Source of the DNA: JADJPO01 sp963750395
GTDB lineage: Bacteria; Actinomycetota; Actinomycetes; Actinomycetales; Kineosporiaceae
Direction of reading: 5' to 3'
Length of the DNA stretch: 64,000 nt
Assembly (NCBI GenBank): GCA_963750395.1
Contig: CAVVQM010000007.1
Span: forward strand, 62,001-126,000
In this document: piece by piece, positions 1 to 8,392 of the stretch
Layout: the number at the start of each line of letters is the position of its first letter
Numbering within the stretch: position 1 is the stretch's first letter
Program-made: the position numbers and the translations under genes
The notes under the pieces: model-generated
Database searches by the model: none
Told to the model about the DNA's origin: nothing
Seen by the model: only the letters and a program-made list of their open reading frames with translations

Positions 1-858
1 GTGATGGTGTTCTGTCTGAGCGGGTTCGTCGATGCGGGTCAGGCGGCGCGCCTCGCCACGGAACAGCTGCTGGAGACCCTCGAGCACCGGGTGCTGGTGA
101 GCTTCGACCTCGACGAGATCTACGACTATCGGGCCCGCCGGCCGGTGATGACCTTCGACGGGGACCACTGGAAGGACTACGCGAGACCGCGCCTGGAACT
201 GCATCTGGTCCGGGATCTGGACGGGACCGCTTTCCTGCTCCTCCAGGGACCCGAGCCCGATCTGCAGTGGGACCGTTTCACCGCGGCGGTCTCCCAGATC
301 GTGGAGCACTACGACGTGCGGCTGTCCGTCGGCGGCCACGCCATCCCGATGGGGGTGCCGCACACCCGGCCGATCGGGGTGACCGCACACGCCACCGATC
401 CCGAACGCATCGTCGGGTACCGCAAGTGGGTCGGTCAGCTGCAGGTGCCGGGTCACATGACCGGGCTGGTGGAACTGCGTCTCGGCGAGAGCGGTCACGA
501 GGCGGCGGGCTTCGCCGTCCACGTTCCGCACTATCTGGCGCAGAACGAGTTCCCGGCGGCGGCCCAGGTGCTGCTCGAGTCGATCGGAGGCGTGAGCGGG
601 CTGCGTCTTCCGATCCAGGCCCTGGCCAACGCCGCCGAGCAGGTTCAGGCCGACGTGAACGCCCAGGTGGCCGATCAGCCGGATGCCCGGGCCCTGGTCC
701 AGGCGCTGGAGGAGCAGTACGACTCGTTCGTGCAGGCTGAGGATTCTCCGATCGGACCCGGGCCGACCCAGTTGCCCTCGGGTGATGAACTCGGGGCGGA
801 GCTGGAGCAGTTCCTGGCCGGCGAGGACGAGCGCCGGCGGCGGTCTGAGGGCGGCTGA
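1..858 (+). CDS. PAC2 family protein (5' end outside the window)
   Basis: The reading frame is open from the first base to the stop at 858 (285 codons visible). The family signature GFVDAG lies at residues 8-13, followed by the DEIYDYRARRP and DLQWDRF segments typical of actinobacterial members of the PAC2 (proteasome assembly chaperone 2-like) family. Family members normally have a short lead-in before GFVDAG, so the first codon here is probably internal and the gene begins upstream of the window. The C-terminus is acidic and ends in EDERRRRSEGG. The cellular role of bacterial PAC2 proteins is not established. It converges on a hypothetical gene that ends 13 bp away on the other strand. Confidence 0.85.
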   Translation: MMVFCLSGFVDAGQAARLATEQLLETLEHRVLVSFDLDEIYDYRARRPVMTFDGDHWKDYARPRLELHLVRDLDGTAFLLLQGPEPDLQWDRFTAAVSQIVEHYDVRLSVGGHAIPMGVPHTRPIGVTAHATDPERIVGYRKWVGQLQVPGHMTGLVELRLGESGHEAAGFAVHVPHYLAQNEFPAAAQVLLESIGGVSGLRLPIQALANAAEQVQADVNAQVADQPDARALVQALEEQYDSFVQAEDSPIGPGPTQLPSGDELGAELEQFLAGEDERRRRSEGG

Positions 859-870
859 ATCAGCCGTGGC

Positions 871-1305
871 TCAGCCCAGGTCGCGCAGCACCGCGAGCAG
901 GGCGAGGCCATAGGCCTGAGCCGGGTCCGGATCGCTGAAGCGGCACTCGCCCTCGCCGGTGCGGATCGTCACCGTGGCCGGCGGTCCGGCCTCGAGCCGC
1001 ACGAACAGCCCCGCCAGTGCCTCACGCAGTCGGTCCTCGCCGGGCAGCCAGAGGGCCTCCTCGGCCTCCACGGAGTCCAACGCCCACTCGGTGGTTCCGT
1101 TGAAGCCGATCACCGGGCCCGACGGGAAGCTGTGCATCTCGACGGTCATGTCCGACAGGACGAAGATCTCCTCGTCCATGTCCCGGTCCGGCAGCACGAA
1201 GCGGTCACCGGGCGCCGGGTGCCACTTCAGGCCGTGCTTGCGCAGTGCCCGGGCCAGATCGATACTCACCATGGACACATTGTCGGTGTTCATCCGCATG
1301 CCCAC
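871..1305 (-). CDS. conserved actinobacterial hypothetical protein
   Basis: A 144-codon frame. The core reads WHPAPGDRFVLPDRDMDEE, then IGFNGTTEWALDSVE, then a C-terminal SDPDPAQAYGLALLAVL, a combination I associate with a small conserved actinobacterial protein sometimes mislabelled as a pilus assembly protein. No catalytic motif or membrane segment is visible. Several starts are possible: ATG at 1305, 1299, 1293 and 1272. The family usually begins MxSIDLARALR, which favours 1272. It follows the ligase gene by about 24 bp on the same strand and may be co-transcribed with it. Function unknown. Confidence 0.7.
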   Translation of the reverse strand: MGMRMNTDNVSMVSIDLARALRKHGLKWHPAPGDRFVLPDRDMDEEIFVLSDMTVEMHSFPSGPVIGFNGTTEWALDSVEAEEALWLPGEDRLREALAGLFVRLEAGPPATVTIRTGEGECRFSDPDPAQAYGLALLAVLRDLG

Positions 1306-1328
1306 CCGGGGGCACGATCGCGGGCACG

Positions 1329-2885
1329 TCAGTCCGGATCCGGATGTGCACGTCGGTGGTACTCGCGCACCGTCTCGATCGTGTCCGCCTCGGCGGCCGG
1401 CTTGTCCGGCCGATGATGGAGCACCCGGGCGAACCGCAGGGCCAGTCCGGCCGGGTAGCGCGGTGAGGTCTGCACGCCGTCCAGAGCGATCTCGACGACC
1501 AGCTCAGGTCGTACCCGCACCACGTGGCCGTCGTCCGACACGGCCAGGGAGCGCAGGTGCTCGCTCTGCCAGGAAAGCATGGCGTCGGTCAGCCCCTTGA
1601 AGGTCTTGCCGAGCATCACGAACCCCTCGGGCGGGCCGTAGGCACCGGCCGGATCCCGAGCGCCCAGATGCAGGTTGGAGAGGTGACCGCGGCGGCGTCC
1701 GTGGCCGTGTTCGACGGCCAGGACGACGAGGTCGAGGGTGATCCGCGGCTTCACCTTGACCCAGGCGAGGCCCCGGCGTCCCATCGCATACGGCGCGGTC
1801 AGCGACTTGACCAGAACACCCTCGTGTCCGGCGGCCACCACGCGGTCGGCGAACCGCTGGGCCGGCTCGGCGCCCTGGACCACGTGGTGCGCAACGATCA
1901 GGTCGGCTCCCGCCACGGCCTGCAGGAGCTCGCGTCGGCGGTGGGTCGGCTCGTCGAGGAGGTCGTCCCCGTCGAGATGTAGCGCGTCGAACAGCTGGGT
2001 GGTCAGCGGCACCGTCCCGGGACCGTCGGAGCCACGACGCGCTGCCCGGGAGGCGGTCACCTGGAAGGGCAGCGGCCGGCCGTCGGGTCGCAGCGCGATC
2101 ACCTCGCCGTCCAGGACCGCCGCCGAGACGGGCAGGGCGAGGGCGGCGGCGACCACCTCGGGGAGCCGGTCGGTGATCTCCTCCAGCGAGCGGGTGAAGA
2201 CGGCCACGTCGCCTCCGTCGCGGTGCACCTGGACCCGGACGCCGTCCAGCTTGGTCTCCACCGCCGCCGGATCGCCGGTGAGTTCCAGGGCCGCCCGTAC
2301 CGAGGGCGCCGACCGGGCCAGCATCGGTGCCATCGCGCGTCCGGGACGCAGCCGGAACTGCGCCAGCGCCGCCGGTCCGTCGCGGCGCAGCGCCACGGCG
2401 ACCTCGGCCAGGTCTGCGCCCAGCGTCATCGCGCGACGGACCTGGGGTCCGCTCACTCCGCCCGCGAGGGCGACCGCCTCGATGAGCACCCCGGTCTGGG
2501 CGCCCTGGCGTAGTTCGCCGCCGATCAGCGCACGCAGGAACTGCTGTTCGGCCCCGGTCGCCCGGGACAGCAGCCGGGCCGCGGCGTCGCGGCGCCGACC
2601 GGCGGAACCGGCGCCGCTCGCATCGGCGCAGTCCTGCAGGATGGCGTCGACCTCCAGGACGGTCCAGGTGGCCACCGGGGCCGGCGGGGGCAGCTCACGC
2701 AGCGCCGCCCACCCGATGCCCGTGCGTCGCTGTCGGGGCCCTCCAGCCAGCCACGGCACGACCACCGCCAGTTCGTCCGGCGAACAGGTGGAGATACGCT
2801 CGGCCAGCAGGGACGTCTTGGCCCTGCGGCCCGCCGTGGCCGCGACCGCGCCGGATGTCGCGGCGACCTCCGCCAGGAGGGTCAG
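1329..2885 (-). CDS. ligB: ATP-dependent DNA ligase, LigB type
   Basis: Joins nicked DNA using ATP. It is an accessory ligase alongside the NAD-dependent LigA that bacteria use for replication. The nucleotidyltransferase motif ETKLDGVRVQVHR carries the adenylated lysine (K172 counted from the GTG at 2765). Downstream come TRSLEEITDRLPE, a DGEVIAL motif, GHEGVLVKS and WVKVKP (motifs III-V), and an OB-fold part with LGKTFKGLTDAML. Conserved N-terminal sequence (LLAEVAATSGAVAAT through SPDELAVVVPWLAGG) continues 40 codons upstream of the first GTG, to a CTG at 2885 where the family normally begins. That CTG overlaps the TGA of a 36-codon ATG frame (2992 to 2882) as CTGA. I therefore extend the gene to 2885, with the start codon unproven. 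An ATG/GTG-only caller would give 1329-2765. Confidence 0.85.
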   Translation of the reverse strand: MTLLAEVAATSGAVAATAGRRAKTSLLAERISTCSPDELAVVVPWLAGGPRQRRTGIGWAALRELPPPAPVATWTVLEVDAILQDCADASGAGSAGRRRDAAARLLSRATGAEQQFLRALIGGELRQGAQTGVLIEAVALAGGVSGPQVRRAMTLGADLAEVAVALRRDGPAALAQFRLRPGRAMAPMLARSAPSVRAALELTGDPAAVETKLDGVRVQVHRDGGDVAVFTRSLEEITDRLPEVVAAALALPVSAAVLDGEVIALRPDGRPLPFQVTASRAARRGSDGPGTVPLTTQLFDALHLDGDDLLDEPTHRRRELLQAVAGADLIVAHHVVQGAEPAQRFADRVVAAGHEGVLVKSLTAPYAMGRRGLAWVKVKPRITLDLVVLAVEHGHGRRRGHLSNLHLGARDPAGAYGPPEGFVMLGKTFKGLTDAMLSWQSEHLRSLAVSDDGHVVRVRPELVVEIALDGVQTSPRYPAGLALRFARVLHHRPDKPAAEADTIETVREYHRRAHPDPD

Positions 2886-3073
2886 CGCCGACCGCCGCCC
2901 TCGAACCCGTCCGGCAGGTCGCCCCGGTCGACGCCGAGGTGGCCGGCGATGCCGTCCTTGGGCACCGGGGCGAGGACGTCGTGGAGGTTCATGGCGGCGC
3001 GGCTCCCGTCTGCGGGCCGTCCCTGGTCACCCGCACCCTCACCCTGCAGCCGGGTGGGTCACGCCAGTGGCAG

Positions 3074-3129
3074 GTGTCGTCGGGTCAGTGTCGTCGGGTC
3101 AGTGTCGTCGGGTCAGTGTCGTCAGGTCA
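3074..3129. repeat. four tandem 14-bp units spanning a stop codon
   Basis: Four head-to-tail copies of gtgtcgtcgggtca, the last with one change (cgg to cag). The array ends exactly at the reverse-complemented stop codon of the phosphofructokinase gene (tca, 3127-3129), so on the coding strand each unit starts with TGA. It reads as a tandem duplication initiated at the stop codon. Confidence 0.95.
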
Positions 3130-4350
3130 GTGGGGAGAGGACAGGCGGCCGAACGGCTGTCCGATGGAGTCCAGCAACTCGGCGAACCAGGGCTGGCTGA
3201 CGTCGAACGGCTTGCCGCCGGCGATTCGGTCGAACTCGCAGACGCGCAGCTCGCCGCCCGCGGCCTCGTCCTCGCCGACGACGCCGCTCTCGCCTCGCAT
3301 CGCGGCGTCCACGGCCCGGTCTGTGCACCGCTTGATCAAGGCCAGGTCCTCGACGTTGGCCGCCGACGAGCGGGAGTAGTAGCCGCTCTTCTGGATCATG
3401 GACTTCTCGGCGCCGATCCGGCCGGCGAGCTGCTTGGCGATCCACTGGCCGGGGTTGATCGAGTCCAGCTTGACGTGGCCGAAGGCATCGCGCTGCACCA
3501 TCTCGCCGCGAGACTCCAGTTCCTCCAGGATCGCGTCGACGCCGGCGCCCTCCGACATGAAGACGTTCACGCAGTCGGCGACGTCCATCATGACGCCCAA
3601 CCGGGCTGTCTCGGCCTCCACGTCGAGTTCGAGCTCCGGAACGTAGACGGCGTGCACGTCCCAGCGATCCATGGCGTTGCTTCCGAACCCGCTGAACTCC
3701 TGGCCGGTCACCCATTCGCGGTACTTCATCGCGGTCGCCGCGGCCAGCCAGCCGCAGTTGCGGCCCATCACCTCGTGGACGATCAGCATCCGCGGGTTCG
3801 ACGAGTGCTCGGCGATGATGTTGCGTGCATAGACCGAGCCCTGCTCGGCGGCCGTCCAGGCGCCCAGGCTCTGCTTGATCGGCACCACGTCGTTGTCGAT
3901 GGTCTTGGGCAGGCCGACGACCGTCAGCTCGTAGCCGTTTCCGTGCAGGTAGCCCGCCAGGTCTGCGGCGGTGGTGTTGGTGTCGTCGCCGCCGATGGTG
4001 TGCAGAACGTCGATGCCGTCGCTGGTGAGCCGCTCCGCGGCGACGTGCAGCGGGTCCTGCCCCTCGGTGATCAACCCTCGCTTGAGGCAGTCGGCCACGT
4101 TCGTCAGCTTGACCCGGCTGTTGCCGATCGGACTGCCCCCGAAGCGATGCATCAGGTGAGCCCGCTCGCGCACCCGAGGCGTGACCTCGATGTGGCGACC
4201 CCTCAGCAGACCGGCGTAGCCGTCCACGTAGGCGATGATCTCCACGTCCGGAGCCACTTCGGTGTACCGCTCGATCAGGCCGCCGACGGCTGAGGACAGA
4301 CAGGGGGCCAGGCCACCCGCGGTCAGAAGGCCAACGCGTCGCACAGTCAT
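3127..4350 (-). CDS. pfp: pyrophosphate-dependent 6-phosphofructokinase
   Basis: Phosphorylates fructose 6-phosphate to fructose 1,6-bisphosphate in glycolysis, probably with PPi as donor. The donor call rests on the motif GGDDT (residues 120-124), where ATP enzymes carry GGDGS, and on PKTIDND (148-154), where ATP enzymes carry PGTIDND. These two positions are the established PPi/ATP discriminators in the family. The frame is open further upstream, but MTVRRVGLLTAGG at 4350 is the family start, giving 407 residues, a normal length. The stop codon sits in a 14-bp tandem array. It is divergently transcribed from the aldo/keto reductase at 4458, with about 107 bp between them. Confidence 0.93.
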   Translation of the reverse strand: MTVRRVGLLTAGGLAPCLSSAVGGLIERYTEVAPDVEIIAYVDGYAGLLRGRHIEVTPRVRERAHLMHRFGGSPIGNSRVKLTNVADCLKRGLITEGQDPLHVAAERLTSDGIDVLHTIGGDDTNTTAADLAGYLHGNGYELTVVGLPKTIDNDVVPIKQSLGAWTAAEQGSVYARNIIAEHSSNPRMLIVHEVMGRNCGWLAAATAMKYREWVTGQEFSGFGSNAMDRWDVHAVYVPELELDVEAETARLGVMMDVADCVNVFMSEGAGVDAILEELESRGEMVQRDAFGHVKLDSINPGQWIAKQLAGRIGAEKSMIQKSGYYSRSSAANVEDLALIKRCTDRAVDAAMRGESGVVGEDEAAGGELRVCEFDRIAGGKPFDVSQPWFAELLDSIGQPFGRLSSPH

Positions 4351-4457
4351 GCCGTTCACCCTAGTGGTTGAAGCACGGGCGGCGGCGGGCCCCGGCCGGT
4401 GCTGTTTTGAACCGCTGGGACCTTCGCCCCATTCGCCTTCCATGTCAGAGTGCCGGG

Positions 4458-5501
4458 ATGGACTACCACGCGAACGGACACCGCTACGACCGGATGAGCT
4501 ACCGCCGCAGCGGTCGCAGCGGACTGCTGCTGCCGGCGATCTCGCTGGGGCTGTGGCACAACTTCGGCGACGATGTGCCGCTGGAGCGGCAGCGAGCCGT
4601 CGTCCGGAGGGCCTTCGATCTGGGCATCACGCATCTGGATCTGGCGAACAACTACGGACCGCCGCCGGGATCGGCCGAACGGAACTTCGGCCAGATCATG
4701 GCGCGCGACCTTCGCCCCTACCGCGACGAACTGGTGATCTCCACCAAGGCGGGCTACGACATGTGGGAGGGGCCCTACGGTCAGTGGGGTTCGCGCAAGC
4801 ATCTGCTGGCCAGCCTCGACGCATCCCTGCGTCGGATGGACCTGGATCACGTCGACATCTTCTACAGCCACCGGTTCGATCCCAACACCCCGCTCGACGA
4901 GACGATGGGCGCCCTGGACACGGCCGTCCGATCGGGCAGGGCGGTCTACGCCGGCGTCTCGTCCTACTCCGCTGAGCGCACCCAGCAGGCGGCGGCGATC
5001 CTGGCGTCGTTGGGCACCCCGCTGCTCATCCACCAGCCGAGTTACTCCATGCTCAATCGCTGGATCGAGCGTCCCGGGCCGGGTACGTCGAGTCTGCTGG
5101 AGGTACTCGAGGAGTCCGGTGTGGGCTGTATCGCGTTCTCGCCGTTGGCCCAGGGTCTGCTCACCGACAAGTACCTGGACGGCGTGCCCGCCGACTCACG
5201 GGTGGCTCGCGGCGGCGCTCTGTCGCCGGACATGCTGAGCGACGCGGCACTCGCCCGGGTGCGGGCCCTGAACGAGGTCGCGCGAACGAGGGGGCAGAGC
5301 CTGGCCCAGCTGGCCCTTTCCTGGGCACTGCGCGACGAACGGGTGACCAGCGTCCTGCTCGGTGCCAGCAGCGTCGCCCAGTTGGAGGCGAACGTCGCCG
5401 CGCTGGACGGCGCACCGTTGACCGACGGCGAACTCGCCGAGATCGATGAGCACGCCGTTGAATCCGGGATCAATCTCTGGAGGGCCTCGAGCGACGGGTA
5501 G
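4458..5501 (+). CDS. gpr: aldo/keto reductase, YghZ / L-glyceraldehyde 3-phosphate reductase type
   Basis: A 347-residue NADPH-dependent aldo/keto reductase. The catalytic tetrad is visible as D and Y in HLDLANNYGPPPGSAE, K in ISTKAGYDMW and H in IFYSHRFDPN. It follows E. coli YghZ almost end to end, including LSLGLWHNFG, LIHQPSYSMLNRW, IAFSPLAQGLLT and the C-terminal NLWRASSDG, so the likely role is detoxification of L-glyceraldehyde 3-phosphate or methylglyoxal-type aldehydes. The ATG at 4458 matches the family N-terminus, although the frame is open further upstream. It converges on the SpeE-like gene at 5537. Confidence 0.92.
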   Translation: MDYHANGHRYDRMSYRRSGRSGLLLPAISLGLWHNFGDDVPLERQRAVVRRAFDLGITHLDLANNYGPPPGSAERNFGQIMARDLRPYRDELVISTKAGYDMWEGPYGQWGSRKHLLASLDASLRRMDLDHVDIFYSHRFDPNTPLDETMGALDTAVRSGRAVYAGVSSYSAERTQQAAAILASLGTPLLIHQPSYSMLNRWIERPGPGTSSLLEVLEESGVGCIAFSPLAQGLLTDKYLDGVPADSRVARGGALSPDMLSDAALARVRALNEVARTRGQSLAQLALSWALRDERVTSVLLGASSVAQLEANVAALDGAPLTDGELAEIDEHAVESGINLWRASSDG

Positions 5502-5536
5502 TGACCGCAGAGCGCAGCCTTCCCGCAGTCGATGCG

Positions 5537-6469
5537 TCATCCGTCGCTCTGGGCGGGGTCCTCGAAGGGTGCCCGTCCGGTCACCAGGCGCCGGACCTCA
5601 TCGGTGTCCAGCAGGCGGGCACGCACCGGGTCGCTGGCCAGACGGCGGCTCCAGCGGGCCAGGGGCAACGGGCGTCGGGAGGCGGCCACGACCACGTTGC
5701 CGTACCGCCGACCACGCAACTGGGCCGGCTCGGCCACCAGCGCCACGTGATCGAAGACGGTCAGCAGGGTCGATGCCTCACGCCGGGCCGCCGCGAGCAG
5801 TTCTCCGTCGGCCATGTTGGCCAGATAGACCCCCACGGGGTTCAGGACCCGCGCCACCTCGGCGACGAACTGTCGGGTGCGCAGATGGGTCGGCACCTCG
5901 GTGCCGGCGAAGGCGTCGCGGACCACCACGTCCCAACGATCTGCCCCCTGTCCGGCGATCACCTCGCGGGCGTCGCCGGCGCGCAGCCGCATCCGCGTTC
6001 GCGAACGGACGCCGAACGCCTGACGGGCCAGGTCGAGGACGCCGGCGTCCAGCTCGACAACCATCTGCCTGGCCGTGGGCCAGGTCGCCTCGACGTAGCG
6101 CGGCAGAGTGCAGCCGCCGCCGCCCAGGTGGAGCACACGGGGTGCCTCGGGAGGCTGCATCGAGTCGAGCAGCGCGGTCAGCCACCGCATGTACTCGAAC
6201 TCGAGCCGACGCGGGTCGTCAAGATCGACGTGACTGGACTCCATGCCGTTGATGTAGAGCGTCCATCCGCGGCGCCCGTCGGTGTCGGGGACCAACTGCG
6301 CCGTGCCTGTGGCCACCTCACGCTGACCGGGAGTCGGCCGCGGGGTGGCTCGTCGGCTGCCCACCGTCGGATTCTCGCATCGAGGCCGCCGCCACAATGG
6401 GGCAGGGGTGGTGGCGTCCCCAGTCACCACCACCCCCGGGTGCGTGCGCTCCTCCCCAGTAGCGCCCAC
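5537..6469 (-). CDS. spermidine synthase-like SAM-dependent methyltransferase-fold protein
   Basis: A Rossmann-fold protein of the spermidine synthase superfamily. The nucleotide-binding motif VLHLGGGGCTLPRY, the acidic motif VVELDAG, DAREVI and the catalytic-loop region VVRDAFAGTEVPTHL are present in order. No polyamine genes are nearby and the substrate is unknown. Many actinobacterial members are annotated only as spermidine synthase-like. The first 50 residues are low in conservation; GTG starts near 6315 (before ATGTAQLVPD) are plausible alternatives, so the true protein may be about 260 residues. Confidence 0.8.
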   Translation of the reverse strand: MGATGEERTHPGVVVTGDATTPAPLWRRPRCENPTVGSRRATPRPTPGQREVATGTAQLVPDTDGRRGWTLYINGMESSHVDLDDPRRLEFEYMRWLTALLDSMQPPEAPRVLHLGGGGCTLPRYVEATWPTARQMVVELDAGVLDLARQAFGVRSRTRMRLRAGDAREVIAGQGADRWDVVVRDAFAGTEVPTHLRTRQFVAEVARVLNPVGVYLANMADGELLAAARREASTLLTVFDHVALVAEPAQLRGRRYGNVVVAASRRPLPLARWSRRLASDPVRARLLDTDEVRRLVTGRAPFEDPAQSDG

Positions 6470-6570
6470 GAAGAGGCGCGGGGAGGCCAGGAGATACCTG
6501 GTTGGAACGTGATTCAGATCACATCAGAAGTCGGATCGAGTGCTCGGGGACAGGTCGTTGACCCCACGAA

Positions 6571-6628
6571 CGGTGTGGCTTACGGACGGGTGGCTTACAG
6601 ACGGTGTGGCTACGGACGGTCTGGCCGA
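6571..6628. repeat. imperfect 15-16 bp tandem repeat upstream of a DUF1232 gene
   Basis: Three units based on cggtgtggcttacgga (6571-6586, 6587-6601, 6602-6616) followed by a degenerate 12-bp remnant. It lies in the leader or promoter region of the DUF1232 gene, directly before a second tandem duplication that copies the ribosome binding site. Confidence 0.85.
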
Positions 6629-6637
6629 CGCCGCCGC

Positions 6638-6666
6638 CAGGAGGAGAAGCCCCAGGAGGAGAACCC
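6638..6666 (+). promoter_or_regulatory. duplicated Shine-Dalgarno element
   Basis: The block caggaggagaa occurs twice, 15 bp apart (aggagg at 6639-6644 and again at 6654-6659), just before the ATG at 6667. Only the second copy is at normal spacing (7 bp). The first would be a decoy or standby site. It fixes the start of the following gene. Confidence 0.85.
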
Positions 6667-7050
6667 ATGCCGACCACGATTCGACGAACCGCCGCCCTCC
6701 GGGCACTGCTCCAGGCGATCCGCGGGTCGAGGACGCCGGGCGCCCCGAGCATGGGACGGCGATTCGCGGCCCTACCGAGGATGCTCGCCATGGGACTGAG
6801 CGGACGATACCCCCACCTGGACACCTCGCGAATGGCACTGGCCGCCCTGGCGCTGGTGTACATCGTCTCCCCGGTCGATCTGGTCCCGGAACTGGTCGTC
6901 CCGCTGCTGGGGCTCGGCGACGATGCCCTGGTCGCCGCCTGGCTGGCCGGTGCCCTGCTGAGTGAGTCGGACGCCTTCCTGGCCTGGGAGGCCAGTGGCT
7001 CCTCGCCCGATGTCACCGTGATTCCCGGTGAGGTGCTCGACGACAGGTGA
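6667..7050 (+). CDS. DUF1232 (YkvA-like) membrane protein
   Basis: A 127-residue protein with the DUF1232 core: two short hydrophobic helices around LALVYIVSPVDLVPELVVPLLGLGDD, then a second helix through AAWLAGALL. The SPVDLVPE motif is the family hallmark. Start ATG 6667 is set by an AGGAGG at 6654-6659. The role of the family is not known; members are small inner-membrane or membrane-associated proteins. It stands alone between an oppositely oriented methyltransferase-like gene and a DUF4192 gene 113 bp downstream. Confidence 0.88.
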   Translation: MPTTIRRTAALRALLQAIRGSRTPGAPSMGRRFAALPRMLAMGLSGRYPHLDTSRMALAALALVYIVSPVDLVPELVVPLLGLGDDALVAAWLAGALLSESDAFLAWEASGSSPDVTVIPGEVLDDR

Positions 7051-7163
7051 CCGCGCTCGCGGATCGAGCCGATTCGCGTCCACCGGTCGGTCCCCCCGGG
7101 CCCCGTCCACAGGTGCGGTGAGCGCGCAGGGCGGGTGAACCCGCGCTCGGCCAGCGTGGGGCA

Positions 7164-8234
7164 ATGCAGACGATCAAGGCGGCCGGGCCCGCCGACCTCA
7201 TCGCGTACGCCTGGTATCGCATCGGGTACCGCCCCAAGGACTCCATCGTGCTCGTCGGCCTGTATTCCGGGCCGGGTGGCGCCCAGCAACTGGGACTCGT
7301 GCTGCGGGTGGACATCCCACCGCGGCCGGCCCTGGCGGGCGAACTGGAACGCCTGTGCCGGCTCGTGCGGCGGACCGGTCACCACGAGGTGGTCGCCCTG
7401 ATCGATGCTCGCTCCCGTCATGACGGCGGGCGCGGACCTCTGAACCGGCGCCCGGTGGCCCGCGCCGTGCGGGTGGCGGCGCGGCGCAGCGGGCTGCGGG
7501 TCGAGCACGTGCTCGGGATCGCCCAGACGCACTTCCGTGCCTACTCGTGCCAGGAACGCGGGTGCTGTCCAGACCCGGGGCACCCCATCGAGGAGGTGCT
7601 GACCAGCAGGACGGCCACGGCTCTGGTGATCGAGGGGGAGTACCTGGCCTCCGGGGAGGAGGACCTGGTCGCCGATGTGGCGCCCGTCGCCGACCCGCTC
7701 ATCGACCGGGCGGTGCTGGAGCAGTCGGCGTCGCCGTCCCGCTCGCGGGCCCTACAGGTGTGGTCCGACCTGATGCGGACCGGGGCGGAGCGGGCAGCCC
7801 CCGACCAGCTCTCGACGCTGTGCCTGGCGATGAAGGACGTCATGTTCCGCGACGCCGTCCTGCTGGCCATCGCCGGCCCGGCCGGTCAGGACGGTCTGGA
7901 CCTGGCGCGCCGGGTCCTGGCAGGTGAGGGCTCGCGGGCGTTCGCCCTCGCGGACGGACTGCCCCCGGACCGGGGGGCCGTCTCGCGCGGCCGCGCCGTC
8001 CTGGTCACGGTGGCGCGGAACGCACCGACCGGATGGCGCGCCGACATCCTCGCCGTCCTCGCGTGGCTCGAGTGGTGGCGTGGCAACGGGGCCAGGGGTC
8101 GCCTCTACGCCGAGCGGGCGCTGGATGACGTGCCCGGGCATCGCCTCGCGGGATTGGTGCAGCAGGTCCTGGCGAACATGGTCCCGCCGGGCTGGGCGCG
8201 GGACCGGCTTCCGTCGTCCGCCGCAAGGTCCTAA
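7164..8234 (+). CDS. DUF4192 domain-containing protein
   Basis: A 356-residue soluble protein matching the actinobacterial DUF4192 family: an N-terminal PADLIAYAWYRIGYRPKDS segment, a central RAYSCQERGCCPDPGHP motif with three cysteines that could bind a metal, and a C-terminal ADILAVLAWLEWWRGNGARG helix pair. Function unknown. In other actinobacteria such genes often sit near the principal sigma factor, as here. The ATG at 7164 is used; no strong Shine-Dalgarno sequence is seen. Confidence 0.87.
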   Translation: MQTIKAAGPADLIAYAWYRIGYRPKDSIVLVGLYSGPGGAQQLGLVLRVDIPPRPALAGELERLCRLVRRTGHHEVVALIDARSRHDGGRGPLNRRPVARAVRVAARRSGLRVEHVLGIAQTHFRAYSCQERGCCPDPGHPIEEVLTSRTATALVIEGEYLASGEEDLVADVAPVADPLIDRAVLEQSASPSRSRALQVWSDLMRTGAERAAPDQLSTLCLAMKDVMFRDAVLLAIAGPAGQDGLDLARRVLAGEGSRAFALADGLPPDRGAVSRGRAVLVTVARNAPTGWRADILAVLAWLEWWRGNGARGRLYAERALDDVPGHRLAGLVQQVLANMVPPGWARDRLPSSAARS

Positions 8235-8239
8235 GGTGT

Positions 8240-8360
8240 GCGCCAGGTCATGAGCGTCAGCGCCAAGCCCCGGCTCGCTGGCCGGCAACCCTCCACCGCG
8301 GCGGGGTGCCCCGGGTGATGACCAGGCTGTCCGCCGAGGTGGCGGAGGCAAGCGCGGGCC
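8240..8360 (+). promoter_or_regulatory. SAM-IV riboswitch
   Basis: Lies in the leader of metY. The outer stem pairs ggtcat (8246-8251) with atgacc (8318-8323). Inside is the conserved SAM-I/IV-like core with ccggcaaccct and the ggggtgcc...gggtgatgacc segment. A further hairpin (ccgcc/ggcgg, about 8330-8346) follows, as expected for the SAM-IV architecture known from actinobacteria, where S-adenosylmethionine binding represses methionine genes. The distance to the ATG at 8393 suggests control of translation initiation. Confidence 0.9.
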
Positions 8361-8392
8361 CCTGTGGCCCCCGAACGCTCGAGGAGAGCGCA

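Noticed and set aside
1738..4293. 851-codon open frame on the plus strand
   Set aside because: It lies antisense to the DNA ligase and phosphofructokinase genes. The translation is Arg/Ser/Pro-rich with no domain, a usual shadow in about 70% GC DNA.
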